From an uncultured Lachnospiraceae bacterium (GTDB lineage Bacteria; Bacillota; Clostridia; Eubacteriales; Anaerofustaceae): a stretch of 37,502 nt of DNA. The position numbers and the translations under genes were made by a program. Location: contig CALWKX010000013.1 of the NCBI GenBank assembly GCA_944381375.1, positions 1 to 37,502 on the forward strand, written 5' to 3'. Below the pieces are notes generated by a model. The model was not told the origin of the DNA and searched no databases. It saw only the letters and a program-made list of their open reading frames with translations. Shown here one piece after another: positions 7,909 to 16,652 of the stretch. Each line of letters opens with the position of its first letter. Within the stretch, counting starts at the first letter, position 1.

Positions 7909-8292
7909 ATGAGGAAATTCATCAATAAAAAAGACATATTAATAATAGCTGCATTGCTCATCATAGCTTTGGCGGGTTATATATATATGAATATTATTTC
8001 GCGTTCGGATATGTTATATGCTGAAATATACCATGAGGACATCTTAATAAAAAGTATAGAGCTTAATGAAGAGGACGATTATTATATCACGCTTGATGAA
8101 ATACCTTTTATAACTTTTCATGTATATCATGGCTCTATAGCATTTTATGATTCTTCCTGTCCTGACAAAATATGTATAAAAAGCGGTTATTTGAAAATCA
8201 GCGGGCAAAGCGCCGTTTGCCTTCCAAACAAAACGCATATTGCAGTGCATAGTAAAGATGGTACAGATATTATTGACGCGGTGAGTAGATAA
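7909..8292 (+). CDS. NusG domain II-containing membrane-anchored protein
   Basis: 127 residues. One N-terminal membrane helix (DILIIAALLIIALAGYIYM) is followed by an extracytoplasmic beta domain matching the NusG_II family: AEIYHEDILIKSIEL, FHVYHGSIAFYDSSCPDKIC, then GYLKISGQSAVCLPN. The SCPDKxC...VCLPN cysteine pattern is typical of the stand-alone NusG_II proteins of Firmicutes, not of the transcription factor itself. These are usually encoded beside a Gx-family membrane protein, as here (stop and start overlap as TAATG). Related pairs sit in flavin/quinone-based extracellular electron transfer loci. That role is family knowledge, not shown here, and no other such genes are in the window. 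Confidence 0.85.
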   Translation: MRKFINKKDILIIAALLIIALAGYIYMNIISRSDMLYAEIYHEDILIKSIELNEEDDYYITLDEIPFITFHVYHGSIAFYDSSCPDKICIKSGYLKISGQSAVCLPNKTHIAVHSKDGTDIIDAVSR

Positions 8293-8813
8293 TGCATAAA
8301 CAATATAATAAAATAAAAACACTTACTTTCAGCGGAGTTTTTTTAGCTATCGCATTAGTGTTGAATTTGATCGAAAATATGATTCCTCCAGTTGCAGGAT
8401 TGCCTCCCGGCGTAAAACTTGGGCTTTCGAATATTGTAGTAATGTACTGCCTGTTTAATGTGAACAAAGCCACAGCGTTTACTATCGCTTCTCTTAAAAG
8501 CGTATTTGTATTAATTACAAGAGGTATTACGGCAGGAATCCTTAGTTTTGCAGGAGGAATTCTTTCCGTATGCGTTATGATATTTATCAATTTGATTTTT
8601 CACGATAAAGCTTCATATTTGCTGTTGAGTATTTTCGGAGGCGTAAGTCATAATTTTGCCCAAATAATTATGGCTTCATTGATTGTTAATACGCCTATGC
8701 TTATGTATTATTTCCCTGTACTTATATTTTCCGGTATAGCTGCCGGTATTGTAACGTCAGTGCTTCTTAGAATAACTCTGCCTTATATAAGTAAATTGAA
8801 AAACCGACTATAA
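8292..8813 (+). CDS. Gx transporter family protein (heptaprenyl diphosphate synthase component I-like)
   Basis: 173 residues with five or six predicted membrane helices. The signature IPPVAGLPPGVKLGLSNIVV (residues 33-52) is characteristic of the family long annotated as heptaprenyl diphosphate synthase subunit I. It is now thought to be an integral membrane transporter similar in layout to ECF substrate-binding (S) components. It overlaps the NusG_II gene by one base, so they are translated together. The substrate is unknown, and a quinone or flavin link is an inference from related loci. Confidence 0.86.
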   Translation: MHKQYNKIKTLTFSGVFLAIALVLNLIENMIPPVAGLPPGVKLGLSNIVVMYCLFNVNKATAFTIASLKSVFVLITRGITAGILSFAGGILSVCVMIFINLIFHDKASYLLLSIFGGVSHNFAQIIMASLIVNTPMLMYYFPVLIFSGIAAGIVTSVLLRITLPYISKLKNRL

Positions 8814-8816
8814 TAA

Positions 8817-8990
<174 letters not shown>

Positions 8991-9005
8991 ATTAATATAG
9001 TAAAA

Positions 9006-9045
9006 AACATACGGCATTTTATTGCTAAAAGCCGTATGTTTTTTT
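9006..9045 (+). terminator. Strong rho-independent terminator
   Basis: AACATACGGC pairs perfectly with GCCGTATGTT over a 15-nt loop, followed by seven or more T residues. It lies after the PII fragment and separates the Gx transporter region from the next operon. Confidence 0.9.
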
Positions 9046-9175
9046 ATGCGAAAAGTTTTTTATACGTCTACTATCCAAATATAACAATTTTTTTGTTCAT
9101 AATATTCGTCATTGCTTCTTTTTTATGGTATTATAAATACTATTATACTACATGAACGTAATTAGTGGAGGAATT

Positions 9176-9439
9176 ATGAAGGCTGTAATAACAGTTATAG
9201 GGAAAGACAAAACAGGCATCATTTATAAAGTATCGAAAGTGCTTTATGAGTCTGATGTAAATATTGACGATATCAGCCAAACGGTTATGCAAGATTATTT
9301 TACAATGATAATGCTTGTCAGCTCCGCAGAAACAATAAATGTTAATGAGTTAAAAAAGAAGTTTAGTGAACTGGAAGACGAAGGACTCTCCATACAGGTT
9401 CAGAAAACGGAAATTTTTGATATAATGCATAAAATATAA
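9176..9439 (+). CDS. ACT domain-containing protein, UPF0237 family
   Basis: 87 residues from the ATG at 9176, chosen because GGAGG ends four bases before it; an in-frame ATG at 9152 has no ribosome-binding site. The protein is a single ACT domain: MKAVITVIGKDKTGIIYKVS, then LYESDVNIDDISQTVMQDYF. Such domains bind small ligands, usually amino acids, at dimer interfaces. It stands 10 bp before the UPF0210 gene. This pairing is conserved in many Firmicutes and suggests that the ACT protein senses a ligand for, or partners with, that enzyme-like protein. Confidence 0.93.
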   Translation: MKAVITVIGKDKTGIIYKVSKVLYESDVNIDDISQTVMQDYFTMIMLVSSAETINVNELKKKFSELEDEGLSIQVQKTEIFDIMHKI

Positions 9440-9449
9440 AGGTAATTAA

Positions 9450-10805
9450 ATGACTATATACAGTGATATCCAGGAAACTATCAGAATGTTGGACAAGGAA
9501 AAACTTGATATACGCACTATTACTATGGGTATATCACTCCTTGATTGTTTTACTGATGATATAAACATTACAGTAAAAAAAATATACGATAAGATATATG
9601 CATACTCATCGAAGCTTGTTGATACAGGCGAAGATATAGCCAAAGAATACGGAATACCAATTATAAATAAAAGGATAGCGGTAACGCCTATAGCTTTAGC
9701 TGCTTTCAGCAAAGCAGAGGATTATATAAAGATAGCCTCCACGCTTGATAAATGTGCAAACGACGTAGGTGTTAATTTCATAGGAGGCTACAGTGCTCTT
9801 GTGCATAAGGATATAACGAAGAGTGAGCATGCTTTTTTGGACAGTATTCCTAAGGCCTTAAAAGTTACCAAAAGAGTATGTTCCAGCGTAAATGTCGGCA
9901 GTACAAAAGCAGGTATTAATTTAGACGCGATAAAACTTATTGGAAGCACGATAAAACAAATTGCATTCGAAACAAAGGATGAAGACAGTATAGGATGTGC
10001 AAAATTCGTTGTTTTTGCTAATGCTGTGGAAGATAATCCGTTTATGGCAGGCGCTTTTCACGGTGTAGGGGAAGGCGAAGCCGTAATCAATGTTGGAGTA
10101 AGCGGGCCGGGAACTATAAAAGCCGCTATTGAAAAATGCAAGGGAGAGCCTATAAACGAGATATGCGAGATGATTAAGCGCACTGCTTTCAAAATTACAA
10201 GGGCAGGTCAGCTTGTGGGCAATGAAGCCTCAAAACGTCTCGGGGTGCCTTTCGGCATACTTGATTTATCTTTAGCGCCTACTCCCGAAATCGGAGACAG
10301 CGTTGCTCTTATTCTGGAGGAAATGGGGCTTGAAAAATGTGGTGCGCACGGCACTACGGCGGCTCTTGCGCTTCTTACTGATGCCGTAAAAAAAGGCGGC
10401 ATAATGGCATCGTCATATGTCGGAGGACTAAGCGGAGCGTTCATACCTGTAAGCGAGGATGCCGAAATGATTGCTTGCGTTAACTGCGGGGCGTTGTCGT
10501 TCGATAAGCTTGAGGCTATGACGAGCGTTTGTTCCGTGGGCCTTGATATGATCGCTGTTCCTGGTGATACGCCTGATACTACTATAAGCGCCATAATAGC
10601 TGATGAAGCATCTATAGGCGTAATTAACAATAAAACGACTGCTGTAAGAATTATTCCCGTATATGGGAAAAAACTCGGAGATATCGTAAAGTTCGGCGGA
10701 CTATTGGGCGAAGCCCCGATTATGAAACTCAATGATTATTCGAGCAAGAACTTTATAAACCGTGGCGGCAGAATTCCTGCTCCCGTTCATTCTTTCAAGA
10801 ACTGA
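9450..10805 (+). CDS. UPF0210 / DUF711 family protein
   Basis: 451 residues, full length for the family. Conserved blocks are [14 protein letters not shown] near the N-terminus, [45 protein letters not shown] (about residues 207-225) and [20 protein letters not shown], followed by [20 protein letters not shown]. The glycine-rich blocks resemble the pyruvate-formate-lyase-like fold after which the family is sometimes called PFL, but there is no glycyl-radical motif and no reaction has been assigned. It is coupled to the upstream ACT protein and followed 10 bp later by a PLP racemase, which hints at amino-acid chemistry. Confidence 0.93.
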   Translation: MTIYSDIQETIRMLDKEKLDIRTITMGISLLDCFTDDINITVKKIYDKIYAYSSKLVDTGEDIAKEYGIPIINKRIAVTPIALAAFSKAEDYIKIASTLDKCANDVGVNFIGGYSALVHKDITKSEHAFLDSIPKALKVTKRVCSSVNVGSTKAGINLDAIKLIGSTIKQIAFETKDEDSIGCAKFVVFANAVEDNPFMAGAFHGVGEGEAVINVGVSGPGTIKAAIEKCKGEPINEICEMIKRTAFKITRAGQLVGNEASKRLGVPFGILDLSLAPTPEIGDSVALILEEMGLEKCGAHGTTAALALLTDAVKKGGIMASSYVGGLSGAFIPVSEDAEMIACVNCGALSFDKLEAMTSVCSVGLDMIAVPGDTPDTTISAIIADEASIGVINNKTTAVRIIPVYGKKLGDIVKFGGLLGEAPIMKLNDYSSKNFINRGGRIPAPVHSFKN

Positions 10806-10814
10806 GGACAATCA

Positions 10815-11876
10815 ATGCGAGCAAGGGTAAGCATAAATATTCCCAAAATAAAGAAAAATGCCGAAATAATTATTAATAAATGCAGCGCTTTCGGCATAGA
10901 AGCAGCTGCTGTAACCAAAATGCATTGCGCCGATATTGCTATATCAAAAGCCTTGACGGAAAGCGGTATTAAAATACTTGCGGATTCGCGGATTGAAAAT
11001 ATAAAAAAACTCAGCGGAATAAATTGTGAGAAATGGCTTTTGCGCATTCCTGCACCAAGCATATTGGAGGAGACTGTTGAATACTGCGACGTGTCTTTAA
11101 ATTCTGAGTTGAGTGTCATAGAAGAATTGTCCCGTATCGCTCAAAGGTTGGGCAAAATACATAAAGTGATTCTTATGTTTGATCTGGGAGACCTTCGCGA
11201 AGGTTATTTTTATCAAAATGACATTCTAAGCGCCGCTTTAAAAGTCAGCCGCATGAAAAATATTCTTCTTTATGGAGTGGGGACAAACCTTTCCTGCTAT
11301 GGCGGAATAATGCCTACGGTCGAAAATATGACAAGGCTTTTGGAAGTATCCGAAATCATTGAAGAAAATACAGGCCAAAAATTAAAATATATCTCGGGCG
11401 GTTCAAGTACGAGTTACACTCTTTTGCTTGACGGCACAATGCCTCGCGGAATCAATAATCTTCGTATAGGCGATACGTTTTATTTCGGGCGTGATATGTC
11501 ACGAAGAACTTATATCGAAGGTATGGAGCATGACTGCATGGTGCTTACATGCGAAATAGCAGAAATTAAAACAAAGCCTTCTGTTCCAATAGGCAAGCAG
11601 GGTTTTGCTTCGCTTAACCGCAAACCTGTCTTTGAGGATAAAGGACTTAGGAAAAGAGCTATATTGTCAATTGGCCGTCAGGATACTGATCTTGACCTTA
11701 TTCCAAAAGATAAAAATATTACCGTTATGGAAGCCAGCAGCGATCATCTTCTTGTCGATGTAACTCAAAGCGAGATTGATTATAAGGTAGGAGACTGCAT
11801 AAGCTTCGATATGCTGTACACGTCTTGCCTCAGATCTTTTACAAGCCCATATGTAGATAAGGAATATATTTTATGA
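10815..11876 (+). CDS. Alanine/ornithine racemase family PLP-dependent enzyme
   Basis: 353 residues with the alanine-racemase N-terminal TIM-barrel fold. The PLP lysine is K35 in AAAVTKMHCAD. GVGTNLSCYGG and YISGGSSTSYTLLLDG form the phosphate-binding side, and MPRGINNLRIGDTFYFGRD is typical of the alanine/ornithine racemase subgroup, not of cell-wall Alr. These enzymes racemise ornithine, alanine or related amino acids in the cytoplasm. The actual substrate here is unknown. It follows UPF0210 by 9 bp, and its stop overlaps the start of the cysteine desulfurase gene (ATGA). Confidence 0.88.
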   Translation: MRARVSINIPKIKKNAEIIINKCSAFGIEAAAVTKMHCADIAISKALTESGIKILADSRIENIKKLSGINCEKWLLRIPAPSILEETVEYCDVSLNSELSVIEELSRIAQRLGKIHKVILMFDLGDLREGYFYQNDILSAALKVSRMKNILLYGVGTNLSCYGGIMPTVENMTRLLEVSEIIEENTGQKLKYISGGSSTSYTLLLDGTMPRGINNLRIGDTFYFGRDMSRRTYIEGMEHDCMVLTCEIAEIKTKPSVPIGKQGFASLNRKPVFEDKGLRKRAILSIGRQDTDLDLIPKDKNITVMEASSDHLLVDVTQSEIDYKVGDCISFDMLYTSCLRSFTSPYVDKEYIL

Positions 11877-13024
11877 GCATATATTATTTTGATAACGCTG
11901 CGACTACAAGAGCGTATGACGAAGTTATAACCGCCGTATCTGATTTTGAAAAAGATATATATGCTAATCCATCTTCGCTTCATGCTTTCGGAGGCGAAGC
12001 TTATAAAGCAGTTGATTATGCAGCGTCAAATATTCTCGAAGTGCTGAATCTTAAAGGGAAATATAATGTTGTCTTTACTTGTGGAGCTACAGAATCAGCC
12101 AATCTTGCAATTAAAGGAACAGCTAATAAATTTAATGATATAAAAAAAATACATGTTATAACCAGTGTGTTTGAGCATCCTTGCGTAAGCGAATCAGTAA
12201 AGTATTTGAATCGTTGCGGAGCCGAGACGGATTTTGTCGGAGTTGATAAATACGGGATGATCAATTTAAATGAGTTGCTTTCAAAAATAAAGCCTAATAC
12301 AAAACTGGTGAGTTTTATATGGGTGAATAATGAGACGGGCGCATTGCAGCAAGCGCAAAAAATTACTGAAGCGGTAAAAAATATAAATAAAAATATAATC
12401 GTTCATATAGACGCTACTCAAGGTTTCGGTAAGATTCAAGCAGATTTGTCGGGCGCCGATATGATCACTGTCAGCGCTCATAAATTTCATGGTCCTAAAG
12501 GCGTCGGGGCGCTGATAATGAAAAATTCCGTAACGCTTCAGCCTGTTTTGAGCGGCGGGGGACAGCAAAAAGGACTTCGCAGCGGGACCGTTAATGCTCC
12601 TTCAATATACGGTATGGGTAAAGCCTGTGAAATACTTCTCGGTGATTTTCCTTATAATAAACTGCGTGAAAAACAGGAATATTTATATGAAAAAATTACA
12701 GCTGCATTTGGAGATGATGTAATCAATACCAGGATTTTTGAAGCCGATTACGCTCCTCATATAATTAGTTTATCTTTTGAGGGACTCAAAAGCGAAGTCT
12801 TGCTTCATATGCTTGAGCAGGATAATATTTATGTTTCAAGCGGTTCCGCGTGTTCGTCGCACGCTAAACATTCTTCAGTATTGAATCAAACAGGTCTAAG
12901 CAAAGCAAAAGTTGACGGCGCACTAAGGATAAGTATTTCTGAATTTACATCGAATAATGATATTGATTTTTTGGTTTCGCATTTGGAATCTGCTGTAAAA
13001 CGGCTTAGGGAGATTGGTTTATGA
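11873..13024 (+). CDS. Cysteine desulfurase (NifS/IscS family)
   Basis: 383 residues. It takes sulfur from cysteine as an enzyme-bound persulfide. Visible sites are the N-terminal YFDNAATTRA, HPCVSESV, NNETGALQ, the PLP-binding lysine K205 in SAHKFHGPKG, and the active cysteine C328 in SSGSACSSH. RxSxxxFT lies near the C-terminus (RISISEFTS). Start and stop overlaps of four bases with both neighbours (ATGA) show tight translational coupling. Directly preceding thiI, it is almost certainly the sulfur donor for 4-thiouridine formation, as seen in many Firmicutes where a dedicated NifS-like protein feeds ThiI. Confidence 0.95.
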   Translation: MSIYYFDNAATTRAYDEVITAVSDFEKDIYANPSSLHAFGGEAYKAVDYAASNILEVLNLKGKYNVVFTCGATESANLAIKGTANKFNDIKKIHVITSVFEHPCVSESVKYLNRCGAETDFVGVDKYGMINLNELLSKIKPNTKLVSFIWVNNETGALQQAQKITEAVKNINKNIIVHIDATQGFGKIQADLSGADMITVSAHKFHGPKGVGALIMKNSVTLQPVLSGGGQQKGLRSGTVNAPSIYGMGKACEILLGDFPYNKLREKQEYLYEKITAAFGDDVINTRIFEADYAPHIISLSFEGLKSEVLLHMLEQDNIYVSSGSACSSHAKHSSVLNQTGLSKAKVDGALRISISEFTSNNDIDFLVSHLESAVKRLREIGL

Positions 13025-14172
13025 AGAAACTCCTGCTTATAAGATACGGAGAAATTAATCTGAAAGGTTCAAACAGAAATTATTTTATTAATTCTTTAGC
13101 CTGTAATATAAAGTATGCGCTTAAAGGCTTTAAAGCAAGCATAAGAAAAATACAGGGAAGAATAATAGTCGAAGATTATGACAAAGATTATGAAGACGCA
13201 ATTGTAAGCGCGTTAAAAAAAGTTTTCGGCATTGTATATATTACTAAAGCTTTTGAAACAAAAGCGGATATGGACAGTGTCAAGGCCGCATCTTTGGAGG
13301 CTATGATAAATAAACAAGGCTTAACGTTCAAAGTGGAAAGCAAACGATCCAACAAGCAGTTTGAACTTACTTCCCCCGAAATTTCAAAGGCGGTCGGCGC
13401 CCATATACTTAGAAATATCGAAAATGTAAAAGTCAACGTGCATGAACCCGATGTGCTCTTAACGGTAGAGATAAGGCAAAATGCTTATGTCTATTATGAA
13501 AATGTTCATTGCGAGTGCGGGCTGCCCGTCGGTACGGGCGGTAGGGGAGCTGTCTTGCTTTCAGGCGGAATCGACAGCCCTGTAGCCGCTTATCTTATGG
13601 CAAAGCGTGGCATGAAAATATCCGGCATACACTTTCATTCATATCCTTACACTTCTCTTAATGCAAAACAAAAAACCGTGGATTTAGCAAAAAAGCTTTC
13701 TGAGTATACTCAGGGTTTTGCGCTATATTGTGTTTCTGTAACAAAAATCCAAGAAAACATTATCAAAAATTGCCGCAGCGAATATTTGACTGTATTGCTA
13801 AGGAGGTTCATGCTTAGAATAGCAGAAAAGTTAGCGCAAGAAAAAGGCTTTCAAGCGCTTATAACCGGAGAAAGTCTCGGACAAGTCGCATCTCAAACAG
13901 TTGAAAGTATAACATGCACAAATGAAGCCGTCAAAATACCCGTATTCAGACCGCTCATAGGAACTGATAAAGTGGATACAGTAAGAATGGCTTGCCATAT
14001 TGATACTTATGATATTTCTATCAAGCCTTTTGAAGATTGTTGTACAATTTTTTTGCCCAGACATCCAGCAATCAAACCTTCAATATCTAAGGTACTGGCT
14101 GAGGAAAAAAAGCTTGACGTGCAAAATCTTGTTGATCAAGCCTTACAAACAGTTGAGATTATAAAATTATAG
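13021..14172 (+). CDS. thiI: tRNA 4-thiouridine(8) synthetase ThiI
   Basis: 383 residues. It adenylates U8 of tRNA and installs sulfur. The N-terminal ferredoxin-like/THUMP region (about 1-165) has LIRYGEINLKGSNR and QGRIIVE. The PP-loop ATPase signature SGGIDSPVAAYL begins at residue 181, and KPFEDCCTIFLPRHP near the C-terminus is the conserved adenylation-domain end. There is no rhodanese extension, as is normal for Firmicute ThiI, so sulfur transfer depends on cysteines in the core. The gene overlaps the desulfurase by four bases. It may also serve thiamine biosynthesis, though no thi genes are nearby. Confidence 0.96.
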   Translation: MKKLLLIRYGEINLKGSNRNYFINSLACNIKYALKGFKASIRKIQGRIIVEDYDKDYEDAIVSALKKVFGIVYITKAFETKADMDSVKAASLEAMINKQGLTFKVESKRSNKQFELTSPEISKAVGAHILRNIENVKVNVHEPDVLLTVEIRQNAYVYYENVHCECGLPVGTGGRGAVLLSGGIDSPVAAYLMAKRGMKISGIHFHSYPYTSLNAKQKTVDLAKKLSEYTQGFALYCVSVTKIQENIIKNCRSEYLTVLLRRFMLRIAEKLAQEKGFQALITGESLGQVASQTVESITCTNEAVKIPVFRPLIGTDKVDTVRMACHIDTYDISIKPFEDCCTIFLPRHPAIKPSISKVLAEEKKLDVQNLVDQALQTVEIIKL

Positions 14173-14181
14173 GAGGATGCT

Positions 14182-15771
14182 TTGAAACTGACTTTTTATG
14201 GAGCTGCTAAAACAGTTACCGGATCTTGTTTTTTACTTGAAGCCAATGATGAACGTCTTTTGATTGACTGCGGAATGTTTCAGGGAAGCAGTGAGCTTTC
14301 GAAGCTTAACGAAGGAGCTTTCGGATTTGATCCCAAGCAAATAACCGATATGATACTGACTCATGCGCATATTGATCACAGCGGAAGAATACCAAAACTT
14401 GTTAAAGAAGGATTCAAAGGCAAAATTTATGCCACTGCCGCGACTATCGATCTTTGTGAGATAATGCTCGAGGACAGCGCGCATATACAGGAATCCGATG
14501 CTGAATATGATAGTCGGAAAAATAAAAGAAAAGGCCTTGGACCTGTAGAGCCTCTTTATACATCCGAAGACGCTTTAGAAGCAATGAAATATTTTAGGCC
14601 GGTTGAGTTAAATAATAAGATAACGCTCAATGATACTTTCAGTTTTATGCTTGTTGAAGCCGGCCATATGCTTGGCAGTTCGATTGCATATATTTTTGTA
14701 ACGGAAAACGGTCAGACTAAAAAAATAGTGTTCTCGGGTGATTTGGGGAATGAAAATATACCCTTGCTCAAAGATCCTTCGCCGTTAAAGGACGCTGATT
14801 ATGTAGTGTTGGAATCTACGTACGGTGGCAGACATCATACCGACAGAAAAGGCAATGAAAATGAGCTTTTGGATGTAATAGTAAGCACTCTTGAGAAGAA
14901 AGGCACTTTGGTTATCCCTGCATTTGCTGTAGGCCGAACGCAAGAAATGCTTTATGAGATAAACAGATTTAAAGAAAACGGAATGCTCGGGCCTTTCCAG
15001 GATGTTAAAGTAGTCGTTGACAGCCCGATGGCAATCAAAACAACGGAGATTTTTAAGAAATATTATAAAGATTTCGATAAGGATACGCAGGATATGATAC
15101 GTTCGGGCGATGATCCTTTAGTATTTGACAATCTGGTTTATTCAATGACTACTGAGGAGTCAAAAGCCGTAAACTTCGACGACTCGCCCAAAATTATAAT
15201 ATCTGCAAGCGGCATGTGCGACGCAGGGCGCATAAGACACCATATAAAACACAATATATATAAAGAAAACTGTACTCTTTTGTTCGTAGGGTATCAGGCA
15301 GAAGGAAGTTTAGGGCGGCTGCTGCTTGACGGAGAGAAAAGCATAAAGCTGTTCGGCGAAAGAATTGCCGTTAATGCGCGTATTGTTAATATGGATTATT
15401 ATTCTGGTCATGCAGATCATGACAGCCTTATAGATTGGATCGCTAATATGGACAAAAAACCCGAAAAGGTTATTCTTGTTCATGGTGAAAGCGATTCGCT
15501 CCAAGCTCTTCAAAAAGGTCTTGGTGAAATAGGCGTTGAAAGTATAATTGCTGAATATTTAACTACTTTAGATGTTCAGGACGGCAAAACCGTTGCTTCT
15601 TATGATCAGAAGTCGATTATATTTGGAGATAATTCAAGAAAAGAATTGTCAATTTACGCTGAGCAAGTGCTTGATAAGTTGAAAGACGAGGCTCTTATGA
15701 AAAAAGTCGGCGGTATCGACAAAATCAAACTGTTTTTGGATTGCATCAATGATATCATATCCTCTGAATGA
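14182..15771 (+). CDS. Beta-CASP metallo-beta-lactamase RNA-processing exonuclease-like protein
   Basis: 529 residues from a TTG start behind AGGAGGA. The N-terminal MBL domain carries the metal-binding motif THAHIDHSGR (about residues 58-67), GHMLGSS and FSGDLG. The beta-CASP insert follows (VLESTYGGRHH, VVDSPMAIKTTEIF), then SASGMCDAGRIRHHIKHN and YSGHADHDSLIDWI, with VILVHGES at the end of the core. Relatives include CPSF73-like KH-less nucleases and YsgI-type proteins. They process RNA, but the target is unknown. A C-terminal tail of about 70 residues is helical. It follows thiI by 9 bp and closes the operon. Confidence 0.92.
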   Translation: MKLTFYGAAKTVTGSCFLLEANDERLLIDCGMFQGSSELSKLNEGAFGFDPKQITDMILTHAHIDHSGRIPKLVKEGFKGKIYATAATIDLCEIMLEDSAHIQESDAEYDSRKNKRKGLGPVEPLYTSEDALEAMKYFRPVELNNKITLNDTFSFMLVEAGHMLGSSIAYIFVTENGQTKKIVFSGDLGNENIPLLKDPSPLKDADYVVLESTYGGRHHTDRKGNENELLDVIVSTLEKKGTLVIPAFAVGRTQEMLYEINRFKENGMLGPFQDVKVVVDSPMAIKTTEIFKKYYKDFDKDTQDMIRSGDDPLVFDNLVYSMTTEESKAVNFDDSPKIIISASGMCDAGRIRHHIKHNIYKENCTLLFVGYQAEGSLGRLLLDGEKSIKLFGERIAVNARIVNMDYYSGHADHDSLIDWIANMDKKPEKVILVHGESDSLQALQKGLGEIGVESIIAEYLTTLDVQDGKTVASYDQKSIIFGDNSRKELSIYAEQVLDKLKDEALMKKVGGIDKIKLFLDCINDIISSE

Positions 15772-15785
15772 AAGATTCAGAGGAT
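15759..15785 (+). promoter_or_regulatory. Stem-loop at the nuclease stop codon that contains the merR-like gene's ribosome-binding site
   Basis: ATCCTCTGAAT pairs perfectly with ATTCAGAGGAT around GAAAG. The stem spans the TGA of the upstream nuclease gene (15769-15771). Its 3' arm contains AGAGGA, the only Shine-Dalgarno-like sequence for the TTG start at 15793. It is followed by TTTTAATTTT, so it may also act as a terminator. Either role would reduce expression of the downstream gene. Confidence 0.6.
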
Positions 15786-15792
15786 TTTAATT

Positions 15793-16251
15793 TTGCAGCA
15801 ATATTATTCTATAGGACAAGCTGCCGGCAGACTAAATTGCAATACCTCAGTGCTGAGATTTTATGAAGATTATTTTGCATTGGATATACAAAGAAGCGCG
15901 TCCCGGCGCAGGATATATACCGAAGAAGAAATTTCCCTTTTTAAAAAAATTCAGGATATGCGCGGCGTCGGAATGACCCTTACTCAAATAAAAAATAATA
16001 TAACAGGGGTTGAGTCGATAAACGTCTTTGAATTGGAAAGTGATGAATGCCTGACCAGCGGTAGTGTGGAAAAAATATTAAATGAGCTTAAAGAAATAAA
16101 ATCAGCACTCAATGTTGATGGGTATTTATCATTAAAGGCTGAAAATGAGGAGCTTAAGGAAAAACTTAAGCAAAAATCTTTTGAAGTTATTAAGCTGAAA
16201 GAGGAAATAGAATATCTGAAAAGCAATAGACACAAACGAAAATTTTTTTAA
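15793..16251 (+). CDS. MerR-family helix-turn-helix protein with C-terminal coiled coil
   Basis: 152 residues from TTG at 15793 (AGGA eight bases upstream). The N-terminal winged helix-turn-helix reads YYSIGQAAGRLNCNTSVLRFYE, then RRIYTEEEISLFKKIQDMRGVGMTLTQIKN (residues 1-70), the full MerR DNA-binding motif. After a linker, residues about 110-150 form a Lys/Glu-rich heptad coiled coil (LKAENEELKEKLKQ) for dimerisation. No metal- or drug-binding cysteines are seen. It lies 11 bp before spoIIAA and may share its transcript. It resembles the MerR-like proteins in the RacA/sporulation-associated groups, but its target is unknown. Confidence 0.86.
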   Translation: MQQYYSIGQAAGRLNCNTSVLRFYEDYFALDIQRSASRRRIYTEEEISLFKKIQDMRGVGMTLTQIKNNITGVESINVFELESDECLTSGSVEKILNELKEIKSALNVDGYLSLKAENEELKEKLKQKSFEVIKLKEEIEYLKSNRHKRKFF

Positions 16252-16262
16252 TAAGGTGCAAT

Positions 16263-16622
16263 ATGGATTTTACGGCTGAAAATATAAAAGATACATTAAT
16301 AGTAACTATAGGCGGAGAGCTTGACGATCACGCGGCGAAAAGGATCAGACAAAGGCTTGACTATACGCTTTACAGGAAAGATATCAAAAATATTATATTC
16401 GACCTTACGAAGTTAGAGCTTATGGATTCCGCCGGCATAGGTCTTTTAGTTGGGCGCTACAAACAGATAAAAGCGAAGAATGGAAAAGTTAATATTGTGA
16501 CGTCAAAAAATACAAATATCCTTAAACTTATTAAAATGTCCGGCGTAGCCAATCTGTTCGGATGTTTTGATAATATAGCTGATGCAAAGAGTAATCTGCG
16601 CGATACGCAAAGGATTAAATAA
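16263..16622 (+). CDS. spoIIAA: Anti-sigma F factor antagonist SpoIIAA
   Basis: 119 residues with a STAS domain. In the forespore, unphosphorylated SpoIIAA binds SpoIIAB and frees sigma F. SpoIIAB phosphorylates the serine in MDSAGIGLLVGRY, here Ser56. The opening DTLIVTIGGELDDHAAKRIR and FDLTKLELMDSAGIG fit the family well. The start at 16263 follows AAGGTG. The gene order spoIIAA-spoIIAB-sigF is the classic operon. Unusually, a MerR-like gene lies only 11 bp upstream. Confidence 0.96.
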   Translation: MDFTAENIKDTLIVTIGGELDDHAAKRIRQRLDYTLYRKDIKNIIFDLTKLELMDSAGIGLLVGRYKQIKAKNGKVNIVTSKNTNILKLIKMSGVANLFGCFDNIADAKSNLRDTQRIK

Positions 16623-16652
16623 ACGATAACTAAAAGAGAATGGCGGTACTAA

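Noticed and set aside
9152-9175. Longer N-terminus for the ACT-domain protein from the ATG at 9152
   Set aside because: There is no ribosome-binding site there, the strong GGAGG fits 9176, and the ACT fold begins at that methionine.
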